A stretch of DNA of 64,000 bases from Scleromatobacter sp038243995 (GCA_038243995.1 JBBRTV010000018.1:1-64000), one strand, 5' to 3'; positions 8,179-16,759 are shown, numbered from the stretch's first letter. Made by a program: numbers and translations. The notes: generated by a model from the letters alone, not told the origin.

Positions 8179-8817
8179 ATGAAGATCGATTTTGTTTCCG
8201 ACGTCTCCTGCCCCTGGTGCGCCATCGGCCTCAAGTCGCTCGAGACCGCGCTCGAGCGCCTGGGCCCCGGCGTGCCGGTCGAGCTCCATTTCCAGCCCTT
8301 CGAGCTGAACCCGAAGATGGGTCCGGAAGGCCAGGACACGACCGAACACATCGCCGAGAAATACGGCATGAGCGAGGCGCAGGTCGCGCAGAACCGCGAG
8401 GCCATCCGAGAGCGCGGCGCAGCCGTCGGCTTCACGTTCAACATGGACAAGCGCGGCCGCATCTACAACACCTTCGATGCGCACCGGCTGCTGCACTGGG
8501 CCGAGGAGCAGGGCCTGCAGCAGGCGCTGAAGCACGCGTTGCTGAAAGCCTATTTCACCGACGGCCAGGATCCGAGCTCGCACGAGGTGCTGGCGCGCTG
8601 CGCGGCCGAGGCCGGCCTCGATGCCGCGAGGGCGCGCGAGATTCTCGCGAGCGACGCCTGCGCCGCCGAGGTGCGCGAACGCGAGGCTTACTACCAGGAG
8701 CGTGGCATCCATTCGGTGCCGGCCATCATCATCGACGACCGGCACCTGATCTCCGGCGGCCAGCCGCCCGAGGTGTTCGAGCAGGCGCTCCGGCAGATCG
8801 CATCGCAGGCGGCCTGA
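8179..8817 (+). CDS. DsbA-family (FrnE-like) thioredoxin-fold oxidoreductase
   Basis: 212 residues, no signal peptide, so cytoplasmic. The thioredoxin-fold start MKIDFVSDVSCPWCAIG carries the redox pair CPWC at residues 11-14, the same motif as FrnE-type DsbA proteins, and the cis-proline loop appears as SVPAIIIDD near residue 183. The middle helical insertion (residues 60-150, including FNTFDAHRLLHWA-like NTFDAHRLLHWAEEQG) is typical of the family. FrnE relatives act as disulfide isomerases or 2-hydroxychromene-2-carboxylate isomerase-like enzymes. The gene stands alone between an uncertain region and a convergent Lrp gene. Exact substrate unknown. Confidence 0.88.
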   Translation: MKIDFVSDVSCPWCAIGLKSLETALERLGPGVPVELHFQPFELNPKMGPEGQDTTEHIAEKYGMSEAQVAQNREAIRERGAAVGFTFNMDKRGRIYNTFDAHRLLHWAEEQGLQQALKHALLKAYFTDGQDPSSHEVLARCAAEAGLDAARAREILASDACAAEVREREAYYQERGIHSVPAIIIDDRHLISGGQPPEVFEQALRQIASQAA

Positions 8818-8874
8818 GAAACCGCGCCAGCGCGCCGCCGCGGCCGCAGGCCTGCAGCACCGGGCTGCAAGTCT

Positions 8875-9294
8875 TCATTTGTAGCTCTGCAGGTGGATGC
8901 TTGTTTCCGTCGCGCCTATGCCCTTGATCAGGCGCACGCGTTCGAGCACGGCGGCCAGGTCGGAGAGATTGGCCGAGCGGATCTCGGCGAGCAGGTCCCA
9001 GCGTCCGTTGGTGTCGTGGAGTTCCGCCACGCCCGGCTCGCCCAGCAGGGTGCCGATCACCTTGCGCGTCTGGTTGCCTTCGACCGCGATGCTCATCCAC
9101 GCGATGATTTCGTTGTGTTCGATGTCGGGCCGCAAGCGCACCGTGTAGCCGACGATCGTGCCTGAGTCCTCGAGCTTGGCGATGCGGTTGTTGACGGTGC
9201 CGCGCGAGACGCCCAGCCGATGGGCGAGCGTCGCGACGGAGGCGCGTGCGTCAGTGCGCAACAGGGCGATCAATTGCTGGTCCAGGGTGTCCAT
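8875..9294 (-). CDS. Lrp/AsnC-family transcription regulator
   Basis: 139 residues. N-terminal helix-turn-helix (LDQQLIALLRTDARASVATL, RLGVSRGTVNNRIAKLEDSG) followed by the RAM/ligand domain from about residue 60 (IIAWMSIAVEG, GVAELHDTNGRWDLLAEIRS, IKGIGATETSIHL). Lrp proteins form octamers or hexadecamers and respond to amino acids. It is divergent from the ornithine cyclodeaminase gene across a 147-base gap with two palindromes, so it most likely controls that gene in response to ornithine, arginine or a related amino acid. Confidence 0.88.
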   Translation of the reverse strand: MDTLDQQLIALLRTDARASVATLAHRLGVSRGTVNNRIAKLEDSGTIVGYTVRLRPDIEHNEIIAWMSIAVEGNQTRKVIGTLLGEPGVAELHDTNGRWDLLAEIRSANLSDLAAVLERVRLIKGIGATETSIHLQSYK

Positions 9295-9319
9295 CCGGGC
9301 TCGCTGTTGAGGGAGAGGA

Positions 9320-9384
9320 TTGACGTTATGGCAGAGAACACTGCCAGAGTGTCAAATTATTGATCGAAACGTGTCACTAGTGAC
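9320..9384. promoter_or_regulatory. Candidate Lrp operators between lrp-like gene and ornithine cyclodeaminase
   Basis: Two inverted repeats lie in the divergent gap: TGGCAG-N6-CTGCCA (9329-9346) and the perfect 12-base palindrome GTCACTAGTGAC (9373-9384). A TTGACG at 9320-9325 could be a -35 box. Such spaced palindromes fit a multimeric Lrp regulator; binding is inferred. Confidence 0.45.
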
Positions 9385-9441
9385 CATTTCGCTTGCCAGG
9401 TCCCCACGCAACAATCTCCCTGACGACAACGGAGACATTTC

Positions 9442-10527
9442 ATGACGACCCTGCTCACCACCCGCGACATCGGCGCCATCGTCGGCGCGAAGGGCCTGGC
9501 CGCCTGCTTCGGCACGCTGGTTACCTACCTCGAACAGGACTTCGCGCGCTGGCCGGAATTCGACAAGTCGGCCCGCGTCGCCAACCACTCGGCGAACGGC
9601 GTGATCGAGCTGATGCCGATCTCCGACGCGAGCCTCTACAGTTTCAAGTACGTCAACGGCCACCCGAAGAACACGCGCGCCGGCCTGCCGACCGTGATGG
9701 CGTTCGGCGTGCTCGCCGATGTCAGCACCGGCCGTCCCGAACTGCTCAGCGAACTGACGCTCACCACCGCGATGCGTACCGCCGCGACATCCGTCATGGT
9801 GGCGCGCCGTCTCGCGCGCGCCGACAGCCGGGTGATGGCCGTGATCGGCAACGGCGCGCAGAGCGAGTTCCAGTCGCTCGCGTTCCATTTGCTGATGGGC
9901 ATCACGGAAGTCCGGTTGTTCGACGTCGACGCCGGCGCCACCGCGAAGCTCGTGGACAACCTGCACGCCGTCGCGCCCGCTCTCAAGACCACTGTCTGCG
10001 CGAGCACCGCGGAGGCCGTGCGCGGCGCCGACATCGTCACCACCGTCACCGCCGACAAGACCAACGCGACGATCATCACGCCCGCCATGCTCACGGCCGG
10101 CCTGCACATCAACGGCGTCGGCGGCGACTGCCCGGGCAAGACCGAACTGCATGCCGACGTGCTGCGCGCGGGCCCCGTGTTCGTGGAGTACGAGCCGCAG
10201 AGCCGCATCGAAGGCGACCTGCAACAGATGCCGGCCGACTTCCCGGTGACCGAGTTCTGGCGCGTGCTCAGCGGCGCGGTCGCGGGTCGCACGAGCGCCG
10301 ACCAGATCACCGTGTTCGATTCGGTCGGATTCGCGCTCGAGGACTTCTCCGCGCTGCGCATGCTGCGCGACTTCGCGCTTGAACTGGGCCTCGGGCGCGA
10401 GGTCGACCTGGTGCCCGAGATGGCCGACCCGAAGAACCTGTTCGGCGAACTGCAGTTGCCGATCGCGGCCCCGGCGCGCGGTCACAATGAGCGCGCAGCG
10501 GGGGCGCGTCGCGCCTTCGCAAGCTGA
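9442..10527 (+). CDS. Ornithine cyclodeaminase family protein
   Basis: 361 residues. The family (OCD/mu-crystallin) converts L-ornithine to L-proline and ammonia with bound NAD. Visible marks are the substrate region SFKYVNGHPKNTRAGLPTVM, the helix MRTAATSVMVARRLA, the Rossmann loop VIGNGAQSEFQSLAF near residue 132 and NGVGGDCPGKTEL for cofactor and substrate binding, then DFPVTEFWRVLSG. The length and the GDCPGKTEL variant match true OCD more than ketimine reductases. GGAG lies before the ATG. A GST gene follows after 14 bases. Together with the Lrp-like regulator it suggests amino-acid-induced ornithine use. Confidence 0.9.
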   Translation: MTTLLTTRDIGAIVGAKGLAACFGTLVTYLEQDFARWPEFDKSARVANHSANGVIELMPISDASLYSFKYVNGHPKNTRAGLPTVMAFGVLADVSTGRPELLSELTLTTAMRTAATSVMVARRLARADSRVMAVIGNGAQSEFQSLAFHLLMGITEVRLFDVDAGATAKLVDNLHAVAPALKTTVCASTAEAVRGADIVTTVTADKTNATIITPAMLTAGLHINGVGGDCPGKTELHADVLRAGPVFVEYEPQSRIEGDLQQMPADFPVTEFWRVLSGAVAGRTSADQITVFDSVGFALEDFSALRMLRDFALELGLGREVDLVPEMADPKNLFGELQLPIAAPARGHNERAAGARRAFAS

Positions 10528-10541
10528 GCAGCCGAGGCGCC

Positions 10542-11216
10542 ATGATCACTGTCCACCACCTGAACAATTCGCGTTCGCAGCGCATCCTGTGGCTCATCGA
10601 GGAGTTGGGCCTGCCCTACGAGATCAAGCGCTACCAGCGCAATCCGAACACCATGCTTGCGCCGCCCGAACTGCTCGCGGTGCATCCGCTGGGCAAGTCG
10701 CCCGTGATCACCGATGGCGACGTCACAGTGGCCGAGTCGGGTGCGATCGTCGAATACCTGATCGACACCTACGGGCAGGCGTCCGGTCTGCGGCCGGCGG
10801 CCGGCACGCCGGAGCGCCTGCGCTACACCTACTGGCTGCACTTCGCCGAAGGCACCGCGATGTCCCCGCTGCTGATGAAGCTGATCTTCATGAAGATCAA
10901 GAGCACCCCGATGCCGTTCTTCGTGAAGCCGATCGCCAAGGCCATCGCCGACAAGGTGCTGGCCGGCTATGTCGACCCCAACCTCGAACGGCAGAACGCG
11001 TTCATGGAGGCCGAGCTGGCGCAGCGGCCCTATTTCACGGGTCCTGACTTCAGCGCCGCCGACATCCAGATGAGCTTCCCCATCGAAGCCTCCGCCCAGC
11101 GCGCAGGCGTCAGCCAGCAGGGTACGCCGAAGCTGTTCGACTGGCTCCAGCGCGTGCACGCGCGTCCCGCGTTCCAGCGTGCACTCGCCAAGGGCGGGCG
11201 CTACGACTACGCGTGA
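10542..11216 (+). CDS. Glutathione S-transferase family protein
   Basis: 224 residues, cytoplasmic. N-terminal thioredoxin-like domain with the NNSRSQRILWLIEELGLPYE start, HPLGKSPVI containing the cis-proline, and the glutathione-contacting ESGAIVEYL (Glu-Ser). The C-terminal helical domain includes FTGPDFSAADIQMSFPIEA, with the N-capping Ser/Asp of GST folds. Ser/Asn near residue 8-9 rather than Tyr suggests a bacterial serine-type class. It lies 14 bases after the ornithine cyclodeaminase gene and is probably cotranscribed, although a metabolic link is not obvious. Confidence 0.87.
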   Translation: MITVHHLNNSRSQRILWLIEELGLPYEIKRYQRNPNTMLAPPELLAVHPLGKSPVITDGDVTVAESGAIVEYLIDTYGQASGLRPAAGTPERLRYTYWLHFAEGTAMSPLLMKLIFMKIKSTPMPFFVKPIAKAIADKVLAGYVDPNLERQNAFMEAELAQRPYFTGPDFSAADIQMSFPIEASAQRAGVSQQGTPKLFDWLQRVHARPAFQRALAKGGRYDYA

Positions 11217-11285
11217 ACCGACGCGGCGCCAGCGGCTGAACGATCGCGCGCCGTGCGGGCGCAGCCCGACGGCCCCTGCCCGGCG

Positions 11286-11879
11286 TCAACCGTGGATCTT
11301 CTCGCCGCGCGCCAGCATCTCCACGAACTGCGCGATACGTTTCGCCCGCGTCTCGGCCTTCTTCGCGGTCTGCAGGCGCCACAGCACGGCGTAGCGGTTC
11401 GCACCGTCGAGGGTGGCGAAGAAGTCCCGGGCAGGCGGCGCGGCGTCGAAGGCGGCCTGCAGGTCGGCGGGCACGGTGGAGGTGCGGGCGCCGTCGTAGG
11501 CGTCGTCCCAGCGGCCGTCGGCGCGGGCCCGGTCGACTTCGCGCTGGCCCGCGGGCTGCATCCGCCCCGCTTCGATCAGCGCGAGCGCCTTGCTGCGGTT
11601 GATCTTCGACCAGATGCTGCGCGCGCGGCGCGGCGTGAAGCGCTGCAGCCAGTGGTGCCCGTCGAGCGCCTTCTTCTGGCCGTCGATCCAGCCGTGGCAG
11701 AGGGCGACCTCGATCGCTTCCAGGTAGGTGACGGTTGGCGTCGGCGCGCCCGCCTTGGCGATCCGCAGCCACACGCCGTCGGCCTCGGCGTGGTGCTGGC
11801 GTAGCCACGTCTCCCAGGCGCTGGCCGTCGCGAACAGGGCCGGGTCGATCTCGACGTTCAGGGCGGGGGTGCGGGCCAT
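11286..11879 (-). CDS. YdeI/OmpD-associated family protein
   Basis: 197 residues. The YdeI family signature is clear: SAWETWLRQHHAEADGVWLR, ALCHGWIDGQKKALD, RFTPRRARSIWSKINRSKA and the C-terminal LDGANRYAVLWRLQTAKKAE followed by RAKRIAQFVEMLARGEKIH. Members are small cytoplasmic proteins of uncertain function, linked in enterobacteria to stress or peptide resistance. It is convergent with the upstream GST gene (70 bases) and is followed on its own strand by nothing in the same unit. The function remains unknown. Confidence 0.85.
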   Translation of the reverse strand: MARTPALNVEIDPALFATASAWETWLRQHHAEADGVWLRIAKAGAPTPTVTYLEAIEVALCHGWIDGQKKALDGHHWLQRFTPRRARSIWSKINRSKALALIEAGRMQPAGQREVDRARADGRWDDAYDGARTSTVPADLQAAFDAAPPARDFFATLDGANRYAVLWRLQTAKKAETRAKRIAQFVEMLARGEKIHG

Positions 11880-11914
11880 GCGAACGAGTGTGCACCATCA
11901 CCGCTGCGCGCCCT

Positions 11915-12082
11915 TCACTCGCGCTTCGCCTTGTTCTTGCGGCAGGCGTCGGAGCAGTATTTCACCTCGGCCCAGTTCTTCGCCCAGTGGCGCCGCCAGG
12001 TCATCGCGCGCCCGCAGGCGGCGCAGGGCTTGCTCGGCAGCGCGGCCTTGTTGCCGCGGAAGGTCGCGTCGCTCCTGTTCAT
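11915..12082 (-). CDS. DUF2256-type small zinc-finger protein
   Basis: 55 residues, short and easily missed. Two CxxC-type pairs are visible: KPCAACGRAMTWRRHWAKNW and VKYCSDACRKNKAKRE, with a Trp-rich stretch between them. This is the pattern of DUF2256 proteins, very small basic proteins of unknown role. The start ATG 12082 has a GGAG-like sequence (GCTGGAGCAGTC) upstream. It lies 30 bases below the truncated-globin gene on the same strand and could be cotranscribed with it. Confidence 0.75.
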   Translation of the reverse strand: MNRSDATFRGNKAALPSKPCAACGRAMTWRRHWAKNWAEVKYCSDACRKNKAKRE

Positions 12083-12112
12083 GTGACTGCTCCAGCTTCC
12101 GCCGCCCGCCGC

Positions 12113-12613
12113 TCAATGCACGTTGATGATGTCGCGGTGCATCGGCGCGAGTCGCGCCAGCAACTGGTTCTGGGTCGAAAACGAAATGCCTTGCGCGTCC
12201 ATGGCCGCCTGCAGCGCCTCGACGAGCGCGTTGAAGTCGCTCTTCGAGATGTCCATGTCCTGGTGCGCCGTCTTCATCGGCAGGCCCGTGTAGGCGCAGG
12301 CGCCGCCGGAGACGACGCAGAATTGCAGCGCCAGCATCTCCTCGAGGTGCGCCTGGTTGGAATTCTTGAAGAATTCGCCGACGCGCGGATCGCGGACGAG
12401 CCGCGGCACGAAGTCGTCGACGAGGCGGACGAGTCCCGGCTGGCCGCCCAGCGCGCGGTAGAGCGTGTCGTCGGCGGCAGGCGCCGCTGCGGCGGACGCA
12501 GCCGGGGCGTCGCCCGTCGATTGGGCGAGCGCCGGCGTGGCGGCGAGGGCGAACAGCAGGCACGCGGCGGCGGCCCGAGCGGGCCGGACGAACGCGAAGA
12601 CGAGGGGGTTCAT
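12113..12613 (-). CDS. Exported group 1 truncated haemoglobin
   Basis: 166 residues from ATG 12613, chosen because it gives a signal peptide (PARAAAACLLFALAATPALA, cleaved before Q-S-T). After an Ala-rich linker the globin starts at about residue 48 (TLYRALGGQPGLVRLVDDFV), continues with VGEFFKNSNQAHLEEMLALQ and the proximal-His region YTGLPMKTAHQDMDIS, and ends HRDIINVH. Truncated globins bind O2, NO or CO; export to the periplasm is unusual for the family. It follows a DUF3034 gene (70 bases) and a cupredoxin gene on the same strand, suggesting a shared periplasmic redox or small-molecule role. Confidence 0.85.
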   Translation of the reverse strand: MNPLVFAFVRPARAAAACLLFALAATPALAQSTGDAPAASAAAAPAADDTLYRALGGQPGLVRLVDDFVPRLVRDPRVGEFFKNSNQAHLEEMLALQFCVVSGGACAYTGLPMKTAHQDMDISKSDFNALVEALQAAMDAQGISFSTQNQLLARLAPMHRDIINVH

Positions 12614-12683
12614 GGCGTTGCTTTCGGCGAGGCGAGAGGGTCGGAGAGGGGCGCAAGGTAGCCGGGCAGGGACGGAGAGCGGC

Positions 12684-13625
12684 TCAGAACGCGAACTGCG
12701 CCGACGCATAGCCGCCGGACTGGCGCCGGGTCGCGATCGCGGGAACGATCCGGCCGAGGTCGACCCAGGCCGCCGTCAACGAGACGTGCCTGGTCGGCGC
12801 CCAGGCGACGAACACATCGGCCCAGTCGTCTTCCTTCAGGCCGGCGCCGAGTGCGGACGGATTCAGGTTGTCCGGCTTGGCCCGGTATTCCACGCCGAAG
12901 GCCAGCGTACGACGCGCGAGCCAGGCGACCGAGAACTCGGGCTGCAGGCGGTAGTCGCGATGCGCGCTGCCGCCGAAACCCAGCAAGCCGTTCTGGTTCG
13001 CCTTCGTGACGCGCAGGGTGCCGTTGACGAGGATGCCCTGCGCGAGGAACAGCTTGGTGGCGCTCAGGTAGAGGTCGGTGCCGTTGGTGTCCGCGCCGAG
13101 CGCCTGCAGCGTGGGCTTCAGTCCTGCGGCGTCGAGCATCTTGAACTCGACGCCCGCGGCGACTTGCGGCACCAGGCTGTCGCTTTCGAGGACGGCGTCG
13201 CCGAACAGCTTCACCTTCGCGCCGAGGATGTCCTGGCGCAGGTGCAGGCCAGTCAGGCCGAGCGCGGTGCCCGTCTTGCCGGCATCGAAGTCCTGGTGCG
13301 CGAACGAGAGTTCGACGCGATCGCGGATGCCGACGGCGGCACCGTAGACCGTCATGCTGTAGTCCTGCGTCTTGACGCCCGTGAGGGTGGCGGTGGCGCC
13401 GACCTGGCCCTCGGTGGCATTGCTGCCGATCAGCGCCCAGGGGGTGAGTCCACCGCCGGCCGCGCCGTCGACGCTGGTCACGCCACCGGTCAGCAGCAGC
13501 TTGTCGACGCCGGCCTGCGCGGGCAGCGCCGACAGGCCGAGCAGGCCGCATGAGACGGCGGCGAACACCGGGTGCAGGCGAGGGCGCGGCTGGGCGCGGA
13601 AGGCGGGGGAATCGGCTGGTCTCAT
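12684..13625 (-). CDS. DUF3034 family putative outer-membrane protein
   Basis: 313 residues from ATG 13625 (AGGAG about 10 bases before). Signal peptide of about 35 residues ending LSALPAQAG. The mature part has many alternating short beta segments and ends in a hydrophobic strand with terminal Phe (SGGYASAQFAF), as expected for a barrel protein inserted in the outer membrane. The opening DKLLLTGGVTSVDGAAGGGL is a DUF3034 mark. DUF3034 proteins have no proven function. It lies between a cupredoxin gene and an exported globin gene in one likely operon. Confidence 0.82.
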   Translation of the reverse strand: MRPADSPAFRAQPRPRLHPVFAAVSCGLLGLSALPAQAGVDKLLLTGGVTSVDGAAGGGLTPWALIGSNATEGQVGATATLTGVKTQDYSMTVYGAAVGIRDRVELSFAHQDFDAGKTGTALGLTGLHLRQDILGAKVKLFGDAVLESDSLVPQVAAGVEFKMLDAAGLKPTLQALGADTNGTDLYLSATKLFLAQGILVNGTLRVTKANQNGLLGFGGSAHRDYRLQPEFSVAWLARRTLAFGVEYRAKPDNLNPSALGAGLKEDDWADVFVAWAPTRHVSLTAAWVDLGRIVPAIATRRQSGGYASAQFAF

Positions 13626-13754
13626 GGTCGGAAGTCTCCTGTGCGCAGTGCAGCGCGTCGTCATCTCCGGGCGGGTAACCGGGCGCTCGCGCGCGCCGGG
13701 CCTCATCCCCTGTTCGGGCTCATCGGTCGATACGCCCCCGTCCGGGAACGGAAT

Positions 13755-14417
13755 TCAGCCGCGGCGGGCGCGCGGCCTGGGCGGCGTGAAATTCAGCACG
13801 CTTTCCAGGTTCGCCGTGGCGCCGGCGATCTGGCGCGGGCTGGCCGGCTGGTCGGTCAGCTGGTCGGGATGCCAGGTGCGCAAGTCGACGGCGCCCTCGG
13901 GCACGTCGGCGATGACCACGCGGCCGCTCGAATCGGTGACCGCGACGAGGGAGGTCTCGCTGACGAAGAGGTGTGCGCGCATCGAGCTGTGAAGGTGGCA
14001 GCCGAGCATGACGATGCCGGGCTTGTCCATCTTCACGTCCGCCGTGCCGATCTTGTCGCCGTTCGCGGCCGGGAGGCGGAACTCGAAATCCTTGACCGGG
14101 GGGATCGTGCCGAGCGGACCGGCCGGCTGGGAGCGTACGTGATGGTCGAACGCATCCTGGTTCGAGAAGCGGACGGTCGTCCCGGCGGGCACCGCCGTCA
14201 GGTAGGGGACGAAGTGCACGTCCCTCTGCGCGATGACGACCGGCGCGCTCGCCGGGCGTGCCGCGACCGGACGCGCCGGCATCAGCTGCACGACGACGTT
14301 GGGCGCCGGCAGGCCGTCCGTGCCGGTGACGACCACCGTGACGGTCGCGGCCTGGGCCGTGAGAACGAGGGCCGGGAGGACGGCGGCGGCGAGATGGAAG
14401 AAGGAATGCGGATTCAT
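13755..14417 (-). CDS. Exported cupredoxin-like protein (methylamine-utilisation type)
   Basis: 220 residues from ATG 14417 with a signal peptide (LAAAVLPALVLTAQAA). A beta-sandwich with type-1 copper-like ligands: FSNQDAFDHHVRS gives His, and MLGCHLHSSMRAHLFV gives Cys, His and Met in the usual order C-x-H...M. A small Pro/Ala-rich insert (PARPVAARPASAP) precedes the copper region. Proteins annotated as methylamine-utilisation plastocyanin-like carry the same motif. It is the first gene of a set with DUF3034 and globin genes and may carry electrons or copper in the periplasm. Confidence 0.8.
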   Translation of the reverse strand: MNPHSFFHLAAAVLPALVLTAQAATVTVVVTGTDGLPAPNVVVQLMPARPVAARPASAPVVIAQRDVHFVPYLTAVPAGTTVRFSNQDAFDHHVRSQPAGPLGTIPPVKDFEFRLPAANGDKIGTADVKMDKPGIVMLGCHLHSSMRAHLFVSETSLVAVTDSSGRVVIADVPEGAVDLRTWHPDQLTDQPASPRQIAGATANLESVLNFTPPRPRARRG

Positions 14418-14577
14418 GAGTCGGGATACGCGCCGACCTGGAGGTCGGATGCGGGGAATCCGCGCGCGGCCGGCCGCGCCGCCCATGGCCACGCGAAAAT
14501 GGTGATCGAGTTGGCACGGATTCGGGCGGCGATCGCTTTCGAGCTACGCTCGCATCCGCATCAAGGGACTCCCTGCC

Positions 14578-15855
14578 ATGACCGACCTGCTCGATCCCCT
14601 CCTCGATCCGACCTTCAAGGGCTTTCCGCACGCAAGCGCGCCGATCCCGCGGTCGCGCGTGGGCGCGCAAGGCTGGAACGTCCTGGACGGCGACCTGCCG
14701 TTTCCTCTCGCGCTGTTGCGCCGGGACGCCCTGTCGCACAACATCGGCTGGATGCAGCGTTTCGCCGACGACGCCGGCGTGCGCTTCGCACCGCACGGCA
14801 AGACGACGATGTCGCCGCAGCTGTTCGAGCGCCAGCTCGCGGCAGGCGCCTGGGGGCTGACGTTCGCCAGCGTCACGCAGATGCAGGCCGGGCTCGCCGC
14901 GGGCGCCACCCGCATCCTCATCGCGAACCAGGTGCTAGCCGCCGCCGACCTGGGCGCGATCGCCGCCTTGCGCGACACGCATGCCGACGTCCGCGTCGTC
15001 TTCCTGCTCGATTCCCTCGCGCAGCTCGCGCTGATCGAGACGGTGTCGCCGGAACAACCTTTCGAGGTGCTCCTGGAGCTCGGCGTGCCGGGCGGTCGAA
15101 CCGGCTGCCGCACGCACGCCGACGCGATCGCGCTGGCGCGCCGCGCGCACGCGAGCGCCGCGGTGGCCCTGGTCGGCATCGAGTGCTACGAGGGCCTGGG
15201 CAACACCGGCGACACCGCAGTCGACGGCCCCGCCGCCGCGGCCCTGATGGAGCGCGTGCACCGGCTCGCCCTGCAATGCGACGCCGAGCAGCTGTTCGCG
15301 GCGGACGACGTCATCGTCTCGGCCGGCGGCTCGGGCATCTTCGACCTCGTGGTGCCGCAGCTACGTCCGGCGCTCTCGCGCCCGGTGACGGGGCTGCTGC
15401 GCTCGGGCTGCTACGTCACCCACGACCAGGGCCACTACAAGCGCCTGGTCGCCGCGGTCGACGCGCGCCTCGGCTGCGTCGCCGGACAGGGCCTGCGCGC
15501 GGCGCTGGAAGTCTGGGCGCTGGTGCAGGCGCTGCCCGAGCCGGGCCTGGCGATCCTGGCGGTCGGCAAGCGCGACCTGTCGTACGACATCGGCATGCCC
15601 ATCCCGCTCGCCACCTGCGCGCGCGCCAGTCGCGCTTTGCAGCCCGCTCCGGTCGGCTGGAGGGTCGACCGGCTGAACGACCAGCACGCCTATCTGCTCC
15701 TGGGCGACGACCCTCGGGCGTCGTCGGGCCTGCAGGTCGGCGACCGCGTCGTGCTGGGCATCTCGCATCCCTGCACGACCTTCGACAAGTGGCGCTGGAT
15801 GCCGGTGGTGGACGCCGACTACCGGGTGGTCGACGCGATCGTCACCTGCTTCTGA
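14578..15855 (+). CDS. PLP-dependent amino-acid deaminase/D-threonine aldolase-like protein (fold type III)
   Basis: 425 residues. The N-terminal alanine-racemase-like barrel holds the PLP lysine K75 in FAPHGKTTMSPQLFERQL, followed by LTFASVTQMQAGLAAGA and the phosphate-binding SAGGSGIFDLV region. The C-terminal domain ends with HPCTTFDKWRWMPVV, whose His and Cys are the metal ligands of D-threonine aldolase/D-serine dehydratase relatives. Such proteins are usually annotated as amino-acid deaminases. It is divergent from the cupredoxin operon and is followed by an unrelated gene 123 bases on. Substrate unknown; D-amino acids are the likeliest group. Confidence 0.8.
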   Translation: MTDLLDPLLDPTFKGFPHASAPIPRSRVGAQGWNVLDGDLPFPLALLRRDALSHNIGWMQRFADDAGVRFAPHGKTTMSPQLFERQLAAGAWGLTFASVTQMQAGLAAGATRILIANQVLAAADLGAIAALRDTHADVRVVFLLDSLAQLALIETVSPEQPFEVLLELGVPGGRTGCRTHADAIALARRAHASAAVALVGIECYEGLGNTGDTAVDGPAAAALMERVHRLALQCDAEQLFAADDVIVSAGGSGIFDLVVPQLRPALSRPVTGLLRSGCYVTHDQGHYKRLVAAVDARLGCVAGQGLRAALEVWALVQALPEPGLAILAVGKRDLSYDIGMPIPLATCARASRALQPAPVGWRVDRLNDQHAYLLLGDDPRASSGLQVGDRVVLGISHPCTTFDKWRWMPVVDADYRVVDAIVTCF

Positions 15856-15978
15856 CCGGCGGCGACCGCGGCGGCCATCGGATCGACCCGACAGCCCCTT
15901 GGGGGGCGCCGGCCATGGGCGTGCGCATCGCGCAGAATCGCGGGACGGGCGCCGGCGAGCGTCGTACCGGAGGAATTC

Positions 15979-16743
15979 ATGCTGATCTCGATAGTCAACC
16001 GAAGCCATCTCCGCGACGCCGACGTGCAGCGCGCGGTGCGCGCGATCAACCGCCAGTTCGCCGAGGACTTCGCGCCGCAATGGCAATTCGGCGCCCGGTT
16101 GCGACTGGACGGCGCCGGGGCGATGCCGTCGGGCCTGTCGCAGCACGTCGCCCTGAATGCCCTGCCGGGCCGGCGCGGCGATGCGGTCATCTACCTGCTG
16201 GACGCGGCCTCGATCGCCGATGCGGAGGGCTACCACGACCGCAATCCCGGGGACATTCCGTTCGGTTTCGTCTTCCTGGACGTCTGCGAGAAGGTCGGCG
16301 ACGAGTGGACGGTGGCGCTGTCGCACGAGGCCATCGAGCTGGTGGGCGATCCCCTGAACAACCTGCTCGTGCAGGGGCCGCACCCGTTCGACCGGCGCCA
16401 CCTGGTGTTCCACATGTTCGAGCTGTGCGATGCCGTGCAGAGCGAGACCTACGAGCTCGACGGCGTCCTGCTCTCCAACTTCGTGCTGCCCGACTACTTC
16501 ACGCGCGGCGACGCCGAAGGCGTGCGCAACGACTTCCTGGGACGCAAGAAGCGCGGCGACGTGCTGCCGTCGTTCGGGATGGCGGAGGGCGGCTACCTGT
16601 GCTTCTACGACGGCAGGCGCGACGAGGGCGAGCGCTGGAACTCGGTCACGCGCCCCGACGATCCCGTCGCGCTGAAGCGCCTGTCGGCGAAGGCGCCGCT
16701 GCGTGGCGGGCGCATCGCGCGGCGCCAGCACGCCGGGAAGTGA
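15979..16743 (+). CDS. Conserved protein of unknown function with an SHE-x2-E motif
   Basis: 254 residues; GGAGG lies 6 bases before ATG 15979. No signal peptide or membrane segment. The central part reads IPFGFVFLDVCEK, then TVALSHEAIELVGDPLNNLL; the S-H-E-x-x-E sequence resembles a metal-binding peptidase helix but lacks the second His of HExxH. The beginning (LISIVNRSHLRDADVQRAVR, AINRQFAEDFAPQWQFGARL) and the Tyr-His-Asp segment GYHDRNPGDIP recur in uncharacterised proteins I have seen. The gene converges on the DUF1501 gene 16 bases away. A role as protease is only a guess. Confidence 0.65.
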   Translation: MLISIVNRSHLRDADVQRAVRAINRQFAEDFAPQWQFGARLRLDGAGAMPSGLSQHVALNALPGRRGDAVIYLLDAASIADAEGYHDRNPGDIPFGFVFLDVCEKVGDEWTVALSHEAIELVGDPLNNLLVQGPHPFDRRHLVFHMFELCDAVQSETYELDGVLLSNFVLPDYFTRGDAEGVRNDFLGRKKRGDVLPSFGMAEGGYLCFYDGRRDEGERWNSVTRPDDPVALKRLSAKAPLRGGRIARRQHAGK

Positions 16744-16759
16744 AGCGGCCCCAGCTGCT

